From: Hyphomicrobiales bacterium
Lineage (GTDB): Bacteria; Pseudomonadota; Alphaproteobacteria; Rhizobiales; Methyloligellaceae
Direction of reading: 5' to 3'
Assembly: GCA_028280515.1 (NCBI GenBank)
Contig: JANQLP010000030.1
Span: forward strand, 1 to 58,796
DNA length: 58,796 nt
Shown: piece by piece, positions 10,375 to 18,634 of the stretch
Layout of the letters: every line of letters starts with the position of its first letter
Position numbering within the stretch: the first letter of the stretch is position 1
Program-made: the position numbers and the translations under genes
The notes under the pieces: model-generated
Told to the model about the DNA's origin: nothing
Database searches by the model: none
What the model saw: the letters and a program-made list of their open reading frames with translations, nothing else

Positions 10375-10965
10375 ATGTCAGAAAAAAGCCTATCTGAAGA
10401 CGCGTTGAACCTGCTCCTGTCACGTCGGTCGGTCATTGCCAACAATCTTGGACCGCCCGGGCCGGACGCCGGTCTGATGCAGAAAATCCTCACCGTTGCA
10501 GCGCGTGTGCCCGACCACAAGAAGCTCGTGCCCTGGCGGTTCGTGGTGTTCGAAGGCGACGCCCGGGCAGCGTTCGGCGAAGTGCTGGCCAATGCGTATG
10601 AGGCATCGGATCCCGACCCCAGCGCCTTCCGCCGCGACACGGAGGCCGCGCGCTTCACCCGTGCCCCCATTGTCGTCGCCGTGATCTCGAGCATCGCCAA
10701 CAAGAAAAGCGTACCTGAGTGGGAGCAGATCCTCTCCGCCGGCGCCGCTTGCCAGAACCTGCTGATCGCCGCGAATGCTGCCGGTTTTTCTGCACAATGG
10801 ATCACCGAGTGGTACGCCTATGACGAGACAGTCAGCCGGGCGCTCGGCCTGGCAGACGGGGAGCGCGTCGCCGGGTTCGTCTACATTGGCACGGCGAAAG
10901 AGCCACCAAAGGAACGCGATCGCCCCGATCTGGATGCCATTGTCAGCCATTGGCGTCCAGTGTGA
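10375..10965 (+). CDS. Nitroreductase family protein
   Basis: An FMN-dependent NAD(P)H oxidoreductase of about 196 residues from the ATG at 10375. Features are LLLSRRSV near the start, RVPDHKKLVPWRFVVFEG, and SAGAACQNLLIAANAAGFSAQWIT, all typical of the YdjA-like nitroreductases. The open frame reaches back to a TTG at 10330, but the ATG fits the family length. It is followed by a flavin-reductase-like gene 49 bp downstream, so the two may act on flavin or nitro substrates together. Confidence 0.88.
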   Translation: MSEKSLSEDALNLLLSRRSVIANNLGPPGPDAGLMQKILTVAARVPDHKKLVPWRFVVFEGDARAAFGEVLANAYEASDPDPSAFRRDTEAARFTRAPIVVAVISSIANKKSVPEWEQILSAGAACQNLLIAANAAGFSAQWITEWYAYDETVSRALGLADGERVAGFVYIGTAKEPPKERDRPDLDAIVSHWRPV

Positions 10966-11014
10966 AATTACTTCAGATATTCGCCCTAACGTATTGAAAA
11001 TCGGAGATGAAGCG

Positions 11015-11608
11015 GTGTTCTATGAGACCGAGACAAACGACCATGGATTGAAGCGCAATCCGTTCAAGGCGCTGGTCGCGCCGCGGCCGATCGGCTGGAT
11101 ATCGACCGTTTCGACCGAAGGTGTAGTCAATCTGGCGCCTTACAGTTTCTTCAATAGCGTCTCGGATATCCCGCCCTTCGTGATGTTCTCCGCCTCCGGC
11201 CAGAAAGACAGCCAGCGCAACGCCGAGGAGACCGGAGAATTCGTCTGTTGTCTCGCGACGTACGATCTGCGCGAGCACATGAACGCGACCGCGGCCGGCG
11301 TGGACCCTGAGGTGGACGAGATGGACCTGGCCGGCCTGACGCCCGCGCCGTCAAGGCTCGTCAAGCCGCCGCGCGTGGCCGAGTCTCCCGTGGCGCTGGA
11401 ATGCAAGCACTTCAAGACCGTCCAGCTGCCCGCGCCGGAGGGGGGGCACGGATACAGTGTCGTCCTCGGACACGTCATCGGCATCCACATCGATGAGAGC
11501 GTATTGAACGAGGGCTTGGTGGACATGCGGAAACTGCGCCCGATCGCCCGGCTCGGCTACATGGATTACACGGTCGTGGACACGGTGTTTTCGATGGACC
11601 GGCCCTGA
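11015..11608 (+). CDS. Flavin reductase-like (FMN-binding split barrel) protein
   Basis: I start this gene at the GTG at 11015, read as VFYETETNDHG; it is preceded by CGGAGATGAAGC. The frame is open much further upstream, but that part overlaps the nitroreductase and lacks homology. The 197 residues match the DIM6/NTAB flavoprotein family: LVAPRPIGWISTVSTEG, NLAPYSFFN and PPFVMFSAS. Such proteins bind FMN and often reduce it for partner monooxygenases. Family firm, substrate unknown. Confidence 0.85.
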   Translation: MFYETETNDHGLKRNPFKALVAPRPIGWISTVSTEGVVNLAPYSFFNSVSDIPPFVMFSASGQKDSQRNAEETGEFVCCLATYDLREHMNATAAGVDPEVDEMDLAGLTPAPSRLVKPPRVAESPVALECKHFKTVQLPAPEGGHGYSVVLGHVIGIHIDESVLNEGLVDMRKLRPIARLGYMDYTVVDTVFSMDRP

Positions 11609-11624
11609 CTGCCCGTCGACAGAT

Positions 11625-12497
11625 CTAACTCAGCCCTGCGCGCTCCAGCAGTTTGCGTGCGTTCTGAAGATGCGGCATGTCCACCATGGCGCCGTCGAGA
11701 TTGATCACGCCGGCGCCCGGCTGGGCGTCGAACGCCTCGACGATGCGGCGCGCCCTGGCGATCTCGTCTTCAGCCGGCGTGAAGGCCGCATTGATGACCG
11801 CAACCTGATCAGGATGGATGGCGAGCTTGCCGGAAAATCCGTCCGCCGCGGCGCGTTCCGCATCGCGCTTCAGCCCGTCGAGGTCACGGAAGTCGGCATA
11901 GACCGTATCGATGACGTGCACACCGGCAGCCGATCCTGCCGCGAGACAGAGCGCGCGCGCGAGCTCGATCGGTGAACGGTATGCACCACTGGCATCGCGG
12001 CTCGCATGCGCGCCCAGTCCCGTAGCCAGATCCTCGCTGCCCCAGGTGATGCCGCTCACCCGAGGGTCGCAGGCCTGAAACGAGGCAATGTTCAACAGGG
12101 CTTCCGGGGTCTCGAGGGCTATGACGAGAACTGAAATGCTCCCCCGCTCGAGATTTGCTGACTGCTCCAGCTTGTCGAGCATGCCCGCCAGTCGAACGAC
12201 ATCATTATGCGACTGGGCCTTTGGCAGCATGATGCCTGCCGGCTTTGCCGGAACGATCCGCGCCAGATCATCTTCGGCCCACTCGGTCTCGAGATCGTTG
12301 ATGCGGACATAGAGCGGCATGGTGGCATTGCGCGCCGCGTCCCGGGTCAGAAACTCCGCGGTCATGTCGCGTGCTGCAGCCTTGTTGTCGGGGGCTACCG
12401 CGTCTTCGAGATCGATCAGGATCACGTCGGCCCCGCACGTGAGGCCCTTGGTGAGTTTTCGGTCGCTGTCGCCGGGTGTGAAAAGGAGTGAGCGCAT
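11625..12497 (-). CDS. HpcH/HpaI-family CoA-ester lyase (CitE-like)
   Basis: 290 residues beginning MRSLLFTPGDSDRKL. The family marks are DLEDAVAP, the PKAQS block (the conserved Lys), ALETPEALLN with the metal-binding Glu, and GKLAIHPDQV. Members cleave malyl-, methylmalyl- or citramalyl-CoA to acetyl-/propionyl-CoA and a keto acid. It begins 10 bp after the MaoC gene, so the two form an operon; a hydratase plus lyase pair would fit mesaconyl-, itaconyl- or citramalyl-CoA breakdown. The start is at a well-placed GGAGTGAGCGC. Confidence 0.85.
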   Translation of the reverse strand: MRSLLFTPGDSDRKLTKGLTCGADVILIDLEDAVAPDNKAAARDMTAEFLTRDAARNATMPLYVRINDLETEWAEDDLARIVPAKPAGIMLPKAQSHNDVVRLAGMLDKLEQSANLERGSISVLVIALETPEALLNIASFQACDPRVSGITWGSEDLATGLGAHASRDASGAYRSPIELARALCLAAGSAAGVHVIDTVYADFRDLDGLKRDAERAAADGFSGKLAIHPDQVAVINAAFTPAEDEIARARRIVEAFDAQPGAGVINLDGAMVDMPHLQNARKLLERAGLS

Positions 12498-12507
12498 GGG
12501 ATTTGCC

Positions 12508-12966
12508 TTATGTTGTGTTCTTCTTGCGCACCAGCACCTGCCGCGTGCAGGTCGCCACGAGCGTATCGTCCTGATTAAACGCCTGGTGCCGGAATTCAAC
12601 GATTCCCGCGTTTGGCCGTGATTTGCTCTCCCGCTTGGTGACCACCTTCGTGACCACGTGCAACGTGTCGCCGTGAAAGACGGGTGCGGGAAACCGCACG
12701 TCCGTCATGCCGAGATTGGCGATCGAAGTTCCGAGCGAAATATCGTTGACGGCGATGCCGACGACAAGGCCGAGCGTGAAGTAGCTGTTCATCAGCGGCT
12801 GCCCGAACTCGGTTTCCGTCTCGCAGTAATGCCGGTCGATATGCAGCGGCTGCGGGTTGTAGGTGAGGGCGCTGAACAGAGTGTTATCCATCTCAGTAAC
12901 GGTGCGCCGAATGGGATGCTTGAACTCCTGCTCGGGCTCCAGCTCCTCAAAATGTAAACCACTCAT
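12508..12966 (-). CDS. MaoC-family (hot-dog) dehydratase/hydratase
   Basis: 152 residues with the hot-dog hydratase pattern: the active-site region NPQPLHIDRHYCETETEFGQPLMNS and the later VRFPAPVFHGDTLHV. The start MSGLHFEELEP is preceded by AGGGGTTTGAT; an earlier in-frame ATG at 12987 has a worse site. It is first in a two-gene operon with a CoA-ester lyase, which suggests hydration of a short unsaturated dicarboxylyl-CoA such as mesaconyl- or itaconyl-CoA. The exact substrate is an inference. Confidence 0.85.
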   Translation of the reverse strand: MSGLHFEELEPEQEFKHPIRRTVTEMDNTLFSALTYNPQPLHIDRHYCETETEFGQPLMNSYFTLGLVVGIAVNDISLGTSIANLGMTDVRFPAPVFHGDTLHVVTKVVTKRESKSRPNAGIVEFRHQAFNQDDTLVATCTRQVLVRKKNTT

Positions 12967-13117
12967 ATCAAACCCCTTTTTGCTCATCCTGCCGTGCCCG
13001 TTTCTGACACATGAGTTAACGCGCCATTTACCATAAATCACTAGCTTCGGGTGAATAGACGGCAGCAGGGCGATTCCGTTGTGTGAGGTGCACCCGGTCG
13101 GAATCGTGTGATTGGAC

Positions 13118-14404
13118 ATGTCTCTGGTTTCTTCCGCGCTCAAGGCGCCCATGAGTATCGCGAATGCGATCAAGAAGGCCAGCAGGGCGACGGGAGCCGA
13201 TTTTTCCTATCTCATGAACACAGCCGCCCGCGAAAGCTCGTTCGACAAGAGCGCGAAGGCGAAGACGTCGAGTGCCGCGGGTCTGTTTCAGTTCATTGAA
13301 GGAACCTGGCTGCAGATGGTCAAGGAGGTCGGCAACAAGTTCGGCCTCGACAAATACACCCCGCACATCTTCACGACGCGCAGCGGCAAGTATTATGTGC
13401 CGAACCAGCAGCTGCGCGGAGAAATCCTGAAACTGCGGCACAACCCGGAAGTCTCCGCCATGATGGCAGGGGAGTTCACCAAACAGAATTCGGAATTCAT
13501 GAAGAGCAAGCTGGGCCGCCAGCCGACCCAGGGCGAGCTCTACATTGCGCATTTTCTGGGCGCAAAGGGCGCTGCAGAGATGATTTCGCTGGCGGACAAG
13601 AATCCCGATGCACGCGCCGACAGGCACTTTCCCAAAGCGGCCCGCGCGAACAAGCCCATCTTTTATTCCGGGGGACGCCCGCGCACGGTTGAGCAGGTCT
13701 ACAAGGCGCTGGTGCGCGACCATGCCGAGCTCCAGGCGACGGGGATTGTGAAGCCGAATGTCGGTAGCGCCAGCGGGCCGGCTAAGGCCAGACCGGTGAA
13801 TGCCGCCGATGTACCGGCCGCGAAACCCGCACCTGCCGGACACGCTGCCGCGGCGGAGCCCGCTGCGCCACCGGTCCCGGAGCGCCGGCCGGATGTCGTT
13901 CAAAAGGCGGCTCTGAAGCCGCAAAGTCGGCCGGGCGTGGTTGAGCTGGAGTCGATCGGACCGGGCGTAGAAGCACGCGTGATCGAACCGGGTGAGGCAA
14001 AGGCCATTGGACTTCTCGGACACGCGGGCTCTCCCATCGCGCCGCGCGCCAAGGTTGCAGCGCTGCCACATGCCACGCTGAAGGTGGAGCCACAGGAGAT
14101 GGATGCCCGTAATGAACTGCAGGGCATCGGGACCTGGACGACGCTTGTCAATCCACCTTCTGCGTCTGCCGCAGTGGCGGCGCCGGCGCCCGAGCCTTTG
14201 CCGTGGCACAAACCGGCGCCTGGCGGTTCAAGCGGGAATGAACCCCAGCCGGTGCAGAGCAAGAAACAAGCGCGCGCGCAGGGACTTCTGGAACAGAGCG
14301 CGGAGCGCGACGCGGCGGCATCCCGCAAGGCGCGCACGGCCTCTGCATCTCACGCCGACACCCGGCTCGCGTTCTGGGAGCGCCAGTCGCTTTACGGGAA
14401 TTGA
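13118..14404 (+). CDS. Lytic transglycosylase-like (SLT fold) protein with long Pro/Ala-rich tail
   Basis: 428 residues. The N-terminal 200 or so resemble soluble lytic transglycosylases: catalytic Glu39 in ARESSFD, then SSAAGLFQFIEGTW. The rest is low-complexity, rich in Pro, Ala and charged residues, with no clear domain. No signal peptide is evident, which is odd for a peptidoglycan enzyme and resembles the muramidase-like proteins linked to flagella or secretion systems. A TTG six bases upstream (13112) is an alternative start. It is convergent with the Hpt gene, 2 bp apart. Confidence 0.72.
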   Translation: MSLVSSALKAPMSIANAIKKASRATGADFSYLMNTAARESSFDKSAKAKTSSAAGLFQFIEGTWLQMVKEVGNKFGLDKYTPHIFTTRSGKYYVPNQQLRGEILKLRHNPEVSAMMAGEFTKQNSEFMKSKLGRQPTQGELYIAHFLGAKGAAEMISLADKNPDARADRHFPKAARANKPIFYSGGRPRTVEQVYKALVRDHAELQATGIVKPNVGSASGPAKARPVNAADVPAAKPAPAGHAAAAEPAAPPVPERRPDVVQKAALKPQSRPGVVELESIGPGVEARVIEPGEAKAIGLLGHAGSPIAPRAKVAALPHATLKVEPQEMDARNELQGIGTWTTLVNPPSASAAVAAPAPEPLPWHKPAPGGSSGNEPQPVQSKKQARAQGLLEQSAERDAAASRKARTASASHADTRLAFWERQSLYGN

Positions 14405-14406
14405 CG

Positions 14407-14949
14407 TCAGGCCGCAGGCCCGTTCGTCGTACTGACCTGCTGCAGAAAATCGTTGGTCACGTCGCGCAGTCGTTTTGCCAGCACTGAGGCCTTGGGATTG
14501 TCATTGCCTTTGGCACCTTCCTTCACCAGCGCCCGAACAGCATCCACGTGCTGGTCGACGAGAACTGCCGGCAGCCTTGACGGGTCCGGCATCTTGTCGA
14601 TCAGGCGGCACAGCGACGCGCAGATCTCGTCGGCAAATGGGTAACCAAGCGTGGTCGCCTGTCCCTTGAGATTGTGAGCAACCTGGAACAGTTCGGTCAG
14701 TGCCTCCTGTTCGAAGTCCGCCGCCTTGGCTGCGTCGCGCGCATCGGCGAGTTGCCGCGCTTCATCGGCCATCCAGTCGTCAAAGTTGACGGAGAGCTGC
14801 TGAAGCGCCTGCTCGGCATTGGCGATCGCCTGTTCGGCAGCTTCCTCGGCGTCGCCGGGACGCAGGCATTTCTCGCGTAAGGGCTGGCGCGGCTTGATAA
14901 TCGCCTTGGCGCGTGCCGCGATGTCTACTTGCTGTTGCGGGGCTTGCAT
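14407..14949 (-). CDS. Hpt (histidine phosphotransfer) domain protein
   Basis: 180 residues, largely helical, with an Hpt motif FQVAHNLKGQATTLGY that places the phospho-accepting histidine at residue 92 (HxxKG). The N-terminal 75 residues are charged and Ala-rich, possibly coiled coil. It follows a CheY-like receiver gene on the same strand by 18 bp, so phosphate transfer between the two products is likely. No sensor kinase is nearby. Confidence 0.85.
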   Translation of the reverse strand: MQAPQQQVDIAARAKAIIKPRQPLREKCLRPGDAEEAAEQAIANAEQALQQLSVNFDDWMADEARQLADARDAAKAADFEQEALTELFQVAHNLKGQATTLGYPFADEICASLCRLIDKMPDPSRLPAVLVDQHVDAVRALVKEGAKGNDNPKASVLAKRLRDVTNDFLQQVSTTNGPAA

Positions 14950-14967
14950 GAATTGTCCCTGGTCTTG

Positions 14968-15504
14968 TTACGCCTCGATGTGCACTTGGTTGGGATCGAT
15001 GATATGCTCCGATCCGTCACCGGTCCGCCGCTCGACACCCGAATAGTTGGGATTGACGTAACGCCGACGGTCAGGCCCGAAATAGGTTTTCGTGCGAATG
15101 AAGTCGCGCGGGTTCGCAATCACGTTCTGAATGCGACGATAGAGCGCCGTGGCGGAAACCGGCTTGCACAGGAATTCAGTCGCACCAGCGTCACGTGCGG
15201 CGATGACGTGCTTTTTTTCCGAATAGGCGGAGAGGATGATGATCGGCAGAAACGGGTGCCGGCAGCCTTCCGGGTTGCGGATCATCCGCGTGAGTTCGAT
15301 GCCGTCGAAAATCGGCATGGTGATGTCGGTGATCAGGATATCCGGCGAATACGCCTCGACCGCCTCCAGACCCGACGCGCCGTCCTCCGCCTCGTAGATC
15401 TCGCGGCATCCGAATGCCCGAAGAAGGGTGCGCACGATCCGCCGCATATGCGCGTTGTCGTCCGCGACCACAAACCTCAGTTCGTCGAACGCGATCTTGG
15501 CCAT
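14968..15504 (-). CDS. CheY-like response regulator with C-terminal extension
   Basis: 178 residues from the ATG at 15504. Residues 9-130 form a receiver domain with the acidic pair Asp15-Asp16, phospho-acceptor Asp60 in LITDITMP and the switch lysine in FLCKPVS. The 45-residue tail (FGPDRRRYVNPNYSGVERR) is not a DNA-binding domain; this kind of tail is seen in alphaproteobacterial single-domain regulators. Upstream of and probably cotranscribed with the Hpt gene. Confidence 0.9.
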   Translation of the reverse strand: MAKIAFDELRFVVADDNAHMRRIVRTLLRAFGCREIYEAEDGASGLEAVEAYSPDILITDITMPIFDGIELTRMIRNPEGCRHPFLPIIILSAYSEKKHVIAARDAGATEFLCKPVSATALYRRIQNVIANPRDFIRTKTYFGPDRRRYVNPNYSGVERRTGDGSEHIIDPNQVHIEA

Positions 15505-15634
15505 ACGCAGATAACTCGATACGCCGCAGCAGAAATCACCACGGTACACTGATCAGGAAACTCCGCCTCATCGTGTCCGCGTTAGCTTAACAATCACTAA
15601 AGATGGTGTGCCGATATCAGGCGATCCGCGCAGT

Positions 15635-16417
15635 TCAGTAGAGGAATTGCTCTGCGAGTATGCGTTCATCGAGCGCATGATCGGAATCGAACATCATGTG
15701 CAGGTTTATGGACGGATCTTCCTCGACTTCCACCTGAAGGACGTTCCGGAACTCGGTGTGGTCCGCGACCGCATTGACGGGGCGCTTTTCTGCTTCCAGC
15801 ACTTCCATGTGGACCTTGGCTTCGTTCGGCAGCAGCGCGCCGCGCCAGCGCCGCGGACGAAAGGGGCTGATCGGCGTAAGTGCCAGAAGCTGGGCGTTGA
15901 TCGGAAGAATGGGGCCGTATGCGGACAGGTTGTACGCGGTGCTGCCGGCGGGCGTTGAGACGAGGACGCCATCGCAGATGAGCTCCTCCATGCGCATCTT
16001 CCCGTCGACCGAGATCTTCAGCTTTGCCGCCTGATAGGATGCGCGGAACAGCGACACTTCGTTAATGGCGAGCGCCTCGTGAGACGTGCCGTCCATCCCC
16101 GTGGCCTGCATGCGCAACGGATGGATGACGTTGACCTTTGCGGCTGCGAGACGTTCGTGCAGCCCGTCTTCGTTGTATTCGTTCATCAGAAAGCCGACCG
16201 AGCCGCAGTGCATTCCGTATATCGGTGTGTGGTTGCTCATATGGGTGTGAAGCGTCTGCAGCATCAGGCCGTCACCGCCGAGCGCGACAATGGCATCCGC
16301 GTCGCCGGGCTCCGAGTTCCCGTAGCGCTTTATCAGCCTCTTCGCGGCGCTTTCCGCGTCGGCATGCTCGCTCGCGACGAATGCGATCTTCTCATATGTT
16401 TTCGGGCTTTCAGGCAT
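15635..16417 (-). CDS. nadK: NAD kinase
   Basis: 260 residues, the size of short alphaproteobacterial NAD kinases, which make NADP from NAD and ATP. The GGDG motif is at residues 47-50 in [14 protein letters not shown], followed by [14 protein letters not shown] and the substrate-binding [18 protein letters not shown] place the start at [10 protein letters not shown]; the open frame continues 11 codons further without homology. Confidence 0.94.
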   Translation of the reverse strand: MPESPKTYEKIAFVASEHADAESAAKRLIKRYGNSEPGDADAIVALGGDGLMLQTLHTHMSNHTPIYGMHCGSVGFLMNEYNEDGLHERLAAAKVNVIHPLRMQATGMDGTSHEALAINEVSLFRASYQAAKLKISVDGKMRMEELICDGVLVSTPAGSTAYNLSAYGPILPINAQLLALTPISPFRPRRWRGALLPNEAKVHMEVLEAEKRPVNAVADHTEFRNVLQVEVEEDPSINLHMMFDSDHALDERILAEQFLY

Positions 16418-16530
16418 GACGGTGGTGTCCGGCGGCAATCGGAGGCGCACTATAGACGCAACACGAGCGCCCGTGCGACCGTGTTTGACTTATCGTTTAC
16501 AGATGTCGCAAGTCAAAGGAGACGGCAAAG

Positions 16531-16899
16531 ATGGGGCGAGAGACGGACCTTATCGTGGTCTACACGACGTTTGAGAGCATTCACCAGGCGAAGGACGTGG
16601 GGCACGAGCTGATCAAGCAAAGGCTTGCGGCATGCATGAACATCGTTCCCGCGATGACGTCGATTTACGAATGGGAAGGGGAAGTGCTCGAAACGTCCGA
16701 AGCCGTGATGCTCATCAAAACGAGCCGGAGATGTCAGGCGGAGGTCCTTCGGCGCACCAAGGAGCTTCACCCCTATGACACGCCCGCGCTGTATGTGCTC
16801 GATCCATTGCATACGGACAGTGATTTCGGTGCGTGGATCGCCGAGCAGACCGTCACGCCCGCGAAAACCGTATCGGCAAAAAAGAAGCGGACGCTCTAG
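16531..16899 (+). CDS. cutA: Divalent-cation tolerance protein CutA
   Basis: 122 residues with the CutA1 pattern: VYTTFESIHQAKDVGHELIKQRLAACMNIVP, then YEWEGEVLE and EVMLIKT-like VMLIKTSR, and HPYDTPALYVL. CutA1 forms trimers related to PII and has been tied to copper tolerance. The stop codon lies in the loop of a hairpin that serves as a terminator on the opposite strand. Confidence 0.94.
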   Translation: MGRETDLIVVYTTFESIHQAKDVGHELIKQRLAACMNIVPAMTSIYEWEGEVLETSEAVMLIKTSRRCQAEVLRRTKELHPYDTPALYVLDPLHTDSDFGAWIAEQTVTPAKTVSAKKKRTL

Positions 16900-16907
16900 G
16901 CGTCCGC
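16878..16907 (-). terminator. Intrinsic terminator for leftward transcription
   Basis: Stem arms GCGGACGC (16887-16894) and GCGTCCGC (16900-16907) enclose a 5-base loop. Read leftward, the stem is followed by TTCTTTTTT (16886-16878). Because the T-run is only on the minus strand, it should end transcripts coming from the 17065-17181 gene. It overlaps the cutA stop. Confidence 0.75.
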
Positions 16908-17064
16908 AATGTGGGATGATTGCAATTACGCGCAATACTTAAACGCATAATTCCGTGGTTGCTTGGAGTTTCGCCATTTCTGCCGAAATCGATATGCAGG
17001 GTCCTTTGGTCAATCCGACACCTCCCGCCACCACGAAACAGGTGTGTCAAGAAACTCGCTTGCT

Positions 17065-17181
17065 TCAGCCGATTGCACTCCCAAGGCCAAGCAGCGCCCA
17101 AATCGACGCTGACAATGCCAGCCCGAGCCAGAAATGCCTCGGGAATGTCTCACTCTCACGCGGTATGAGGGGTGTCGACAT
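17065..17181 (-). CDS. 38-residue single-helix membrane protein
   Basis: ATG at 17181 is preceded by GAAGGAGGCGAAA, an excellent ribosome-binding site. The product starts MSTPLIPRESETFPRHFW and continues as a hydrophobic stretch (about residues 17-37) ending GSAIG, so a polar N-terminus plus one membrane span. A promoter-like pair lies upstream and an intrinsic terminator downstream, making a complete monocistronic unit between cutA and aat. I recognise no family. The 158-base 3' region could give the transcript an RNA role as well. Confidence 0.6.
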   Translation of the reverse strand: MSTPLIPRESETFPRHFWLGLALSASIWALLGLGSAIG

Positions 17182-17270
17182 TTTCGCCTCCTTCGTCAGC
17201 CGACCCGCGGACGAGGGCGCTTTGTTTTTGTCTTATTCCCCGTATCGGATTTGTCGGCACCGATTGACTC

Positions 17271-17298
17271 ATTTTAGCACAGTTTACAGTTGAATCAA
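17271..17298 (-). promoter_or_regulatory. Candidate sigma-70 promoter for the 38-residue gene
   Basis: On the minus strand, TTGATT (17298-17293), a 16-bp spacer and TAAAAT (17276-17271) form a good -35/-10 pair about 90 bp before the ATG. Confidence 0.5.
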
Positions 17299-17660
17299 CG
17301 CAGTAAGATTCGACCTCTATGAAATATTTTTGACATTAAGGCGTTTTCAAATCGCCAAGCATATTTCCCGTTTTTGATACATTTCAATCCATTTAATTAT
17401 TGGGGAATTTCCTTTTATTAAAATAAGTATCGATTTAGGCGAAATTGGTTTGATATTTATTTTTGCCGCCTATTTTGCGCCCCAATTCAGCCACAATCAA
17501 ACTCTTGAGCAGCCGTCTTTTGGTCTTTGCGTGCGCGATTTTAGTCTTTGCAATCTATGCGTGTATGTTGGCGGTATGTGCACGCACGAAAATGAAATTT
17601 AACTCCCTTGTGTTATCTGCAACGTCGGCTGGGCGCGAAATCCGTCGCATGTGCGCCGGG
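17299..17660. other. AT-rich stretch upstream of aat
   Basis: Roughly 17300-17610 is far more AT-rich than the flanks, with runs such as TTTTATTAAAATAAG. An open frame begins at 17463 in phase with aat and encodes a hydrophobic segment, but it lacks a ribosome-binding site and family similarity. I see no other gene here; it probably holds the aat promoter. Confidence 0.45.
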
Positions 17661-17687
17661 AATGCTCGTAATCAGGGGAAATTCGGC

Positions 17688-18623
17688 ATGACCATGACAG
17701 GTGAAAGCCTCGGCGAGTCGCGCCAGTACGCGAAGGCGTCGGACGAGGTATCAAAAGCGACTGAATCTGTCTTCAATCGTATCCGGCGTCTGGTGCTTGC
17801 CAGCCTGTGGAGCCTGAAGCCGCCGCGTCTGTGGGGCGTTCCCAACGTCCTCTGGATGGTCACAAAACACGCTTTCAGCACGAGTGTTGCCCGTAAGCGC
17901 TTGCCTGACCCTGAGATGGCGTTGAAGCACCCGGACGGTCTCGTCGGTATTTGCCCCGACCTGCGCGTTGAAACGCTCATTTCCGGCTATCGCGCGGGAC
18001 TGTTTCAGTTCTGTCATGTGCGGCCTTACAAGTGGTGGGCCCCAAGCACCCGTATGGTTCTGCGGCTCCCGGATTTTCATATGGAAAAGAACCTGCGCCG
18101 CCGGTTGAGAAGCGGCCGGTACACTGTGACCTTCGATCAGGCCTTCAAGGATGTCATGCACGGCTGCGCCGAGCCGAGGCCCGGCAGATTGCCGCTGACC
18201 TGGATCACCGAAGAGATCATCGAAGCTTATTACGCCATGCACGCCGCAGGTTACGCCCATTCCGTTGAAGTGTGGGATGAGGACGGCAATCTCGCCGGCG
18301 GCGTTTTCGGGATCGCTGTCGGCGAAGTGTTCTTCACAGAATCGCAGTTCGCCCGTCAGCGCGACGCCTCGAAGGTCGGCTTCGCGACCCTTTCGCGTCA
18401 CCTCCAGCATTGGGGCTTTGCGCTCAATGACGCGAAGTACTATTCCGGCCATCTGGCCCAGGCCGGATTTCAATTGATGCCACGCAGCCAGTTCAACGCC
18501 CTTTTGGCGCGCCACTGCGAACGCGCAGGCAAGCCGGGCCTGTGGACGGTTGACGACACGCTTGACGTCGGCAACTGGGATCCCAAGGCGACGGATGCAG
18601 ATGCCGCCAGACCGGCGGCATGA
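17688..18623 (+). CDS. aat: Leucyl/phenylalanyl-tRNA-protein transferase-like protein, long form
   Basis: 311 residues from the ATG at 17688 (AGGGGAA before it). Residues from about 85 onward follow Aat: GLVGICPDLRVETLISGYRAG, WWAPSTRMVL, TWITEEIIEAYYAMH, GYAHSVEVW, GGVFGIAVGEVFFTESQF and DASKVGF. The enzyme attaches Leu or Phe to N-end rule substrates. Two departures: an extra 80-residue N-terminal region, and the usual late CQ..T.HL..LGA segment is replaced by AKYYSGHLAQAGFQLMP. It may be a paralogous subfamily with altered specificity. Confidence 0.78.
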   Translation: MTMTGESLGESRQYAKASDEVSKATESVFNRIRRLVLASLWSLKPPRLWGVPNVLWMVTKHAFSTSVARKRLPDPEMALKHPDGLVGICPDLRVETLISGYRAGLFQFCHVRPYKWWAPSTRMVLRLPDFHMEKNLRRRLRSGRYTVTFDQAFKDVMHGCAEPRPGRLPLTWITEEIIEAYYAMHAAGYAHSVEVWDEDGNLAGGVFGIAVGEVFFTESQFARQRDASKVGFATLSRHLQHWGFALNDAKYYSGHLAQAGFQLMPRSQFNALLARHCERAGKPGLWTVDDTLDVGNWDPKATDADAARPAA

Positions 18624-18634
18624 GGACGGACCGG

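Noticed and set aside
10775-11014. N-terminal extension of the flavin-reductase frame
   Set aside because: It overlaps the nitroreductase in another phase and has no homology; the GTG at 11015 has a good ribosome-binding site and matches the family start.
17463-17687. N-terminal extension of aat with a hydrophobic segment
   Set aside because: In the AT-rich stretch, no ribosome-binding site at 17463 and no family similarity; the ATG at 17688 is preceded by AGGGGAA.
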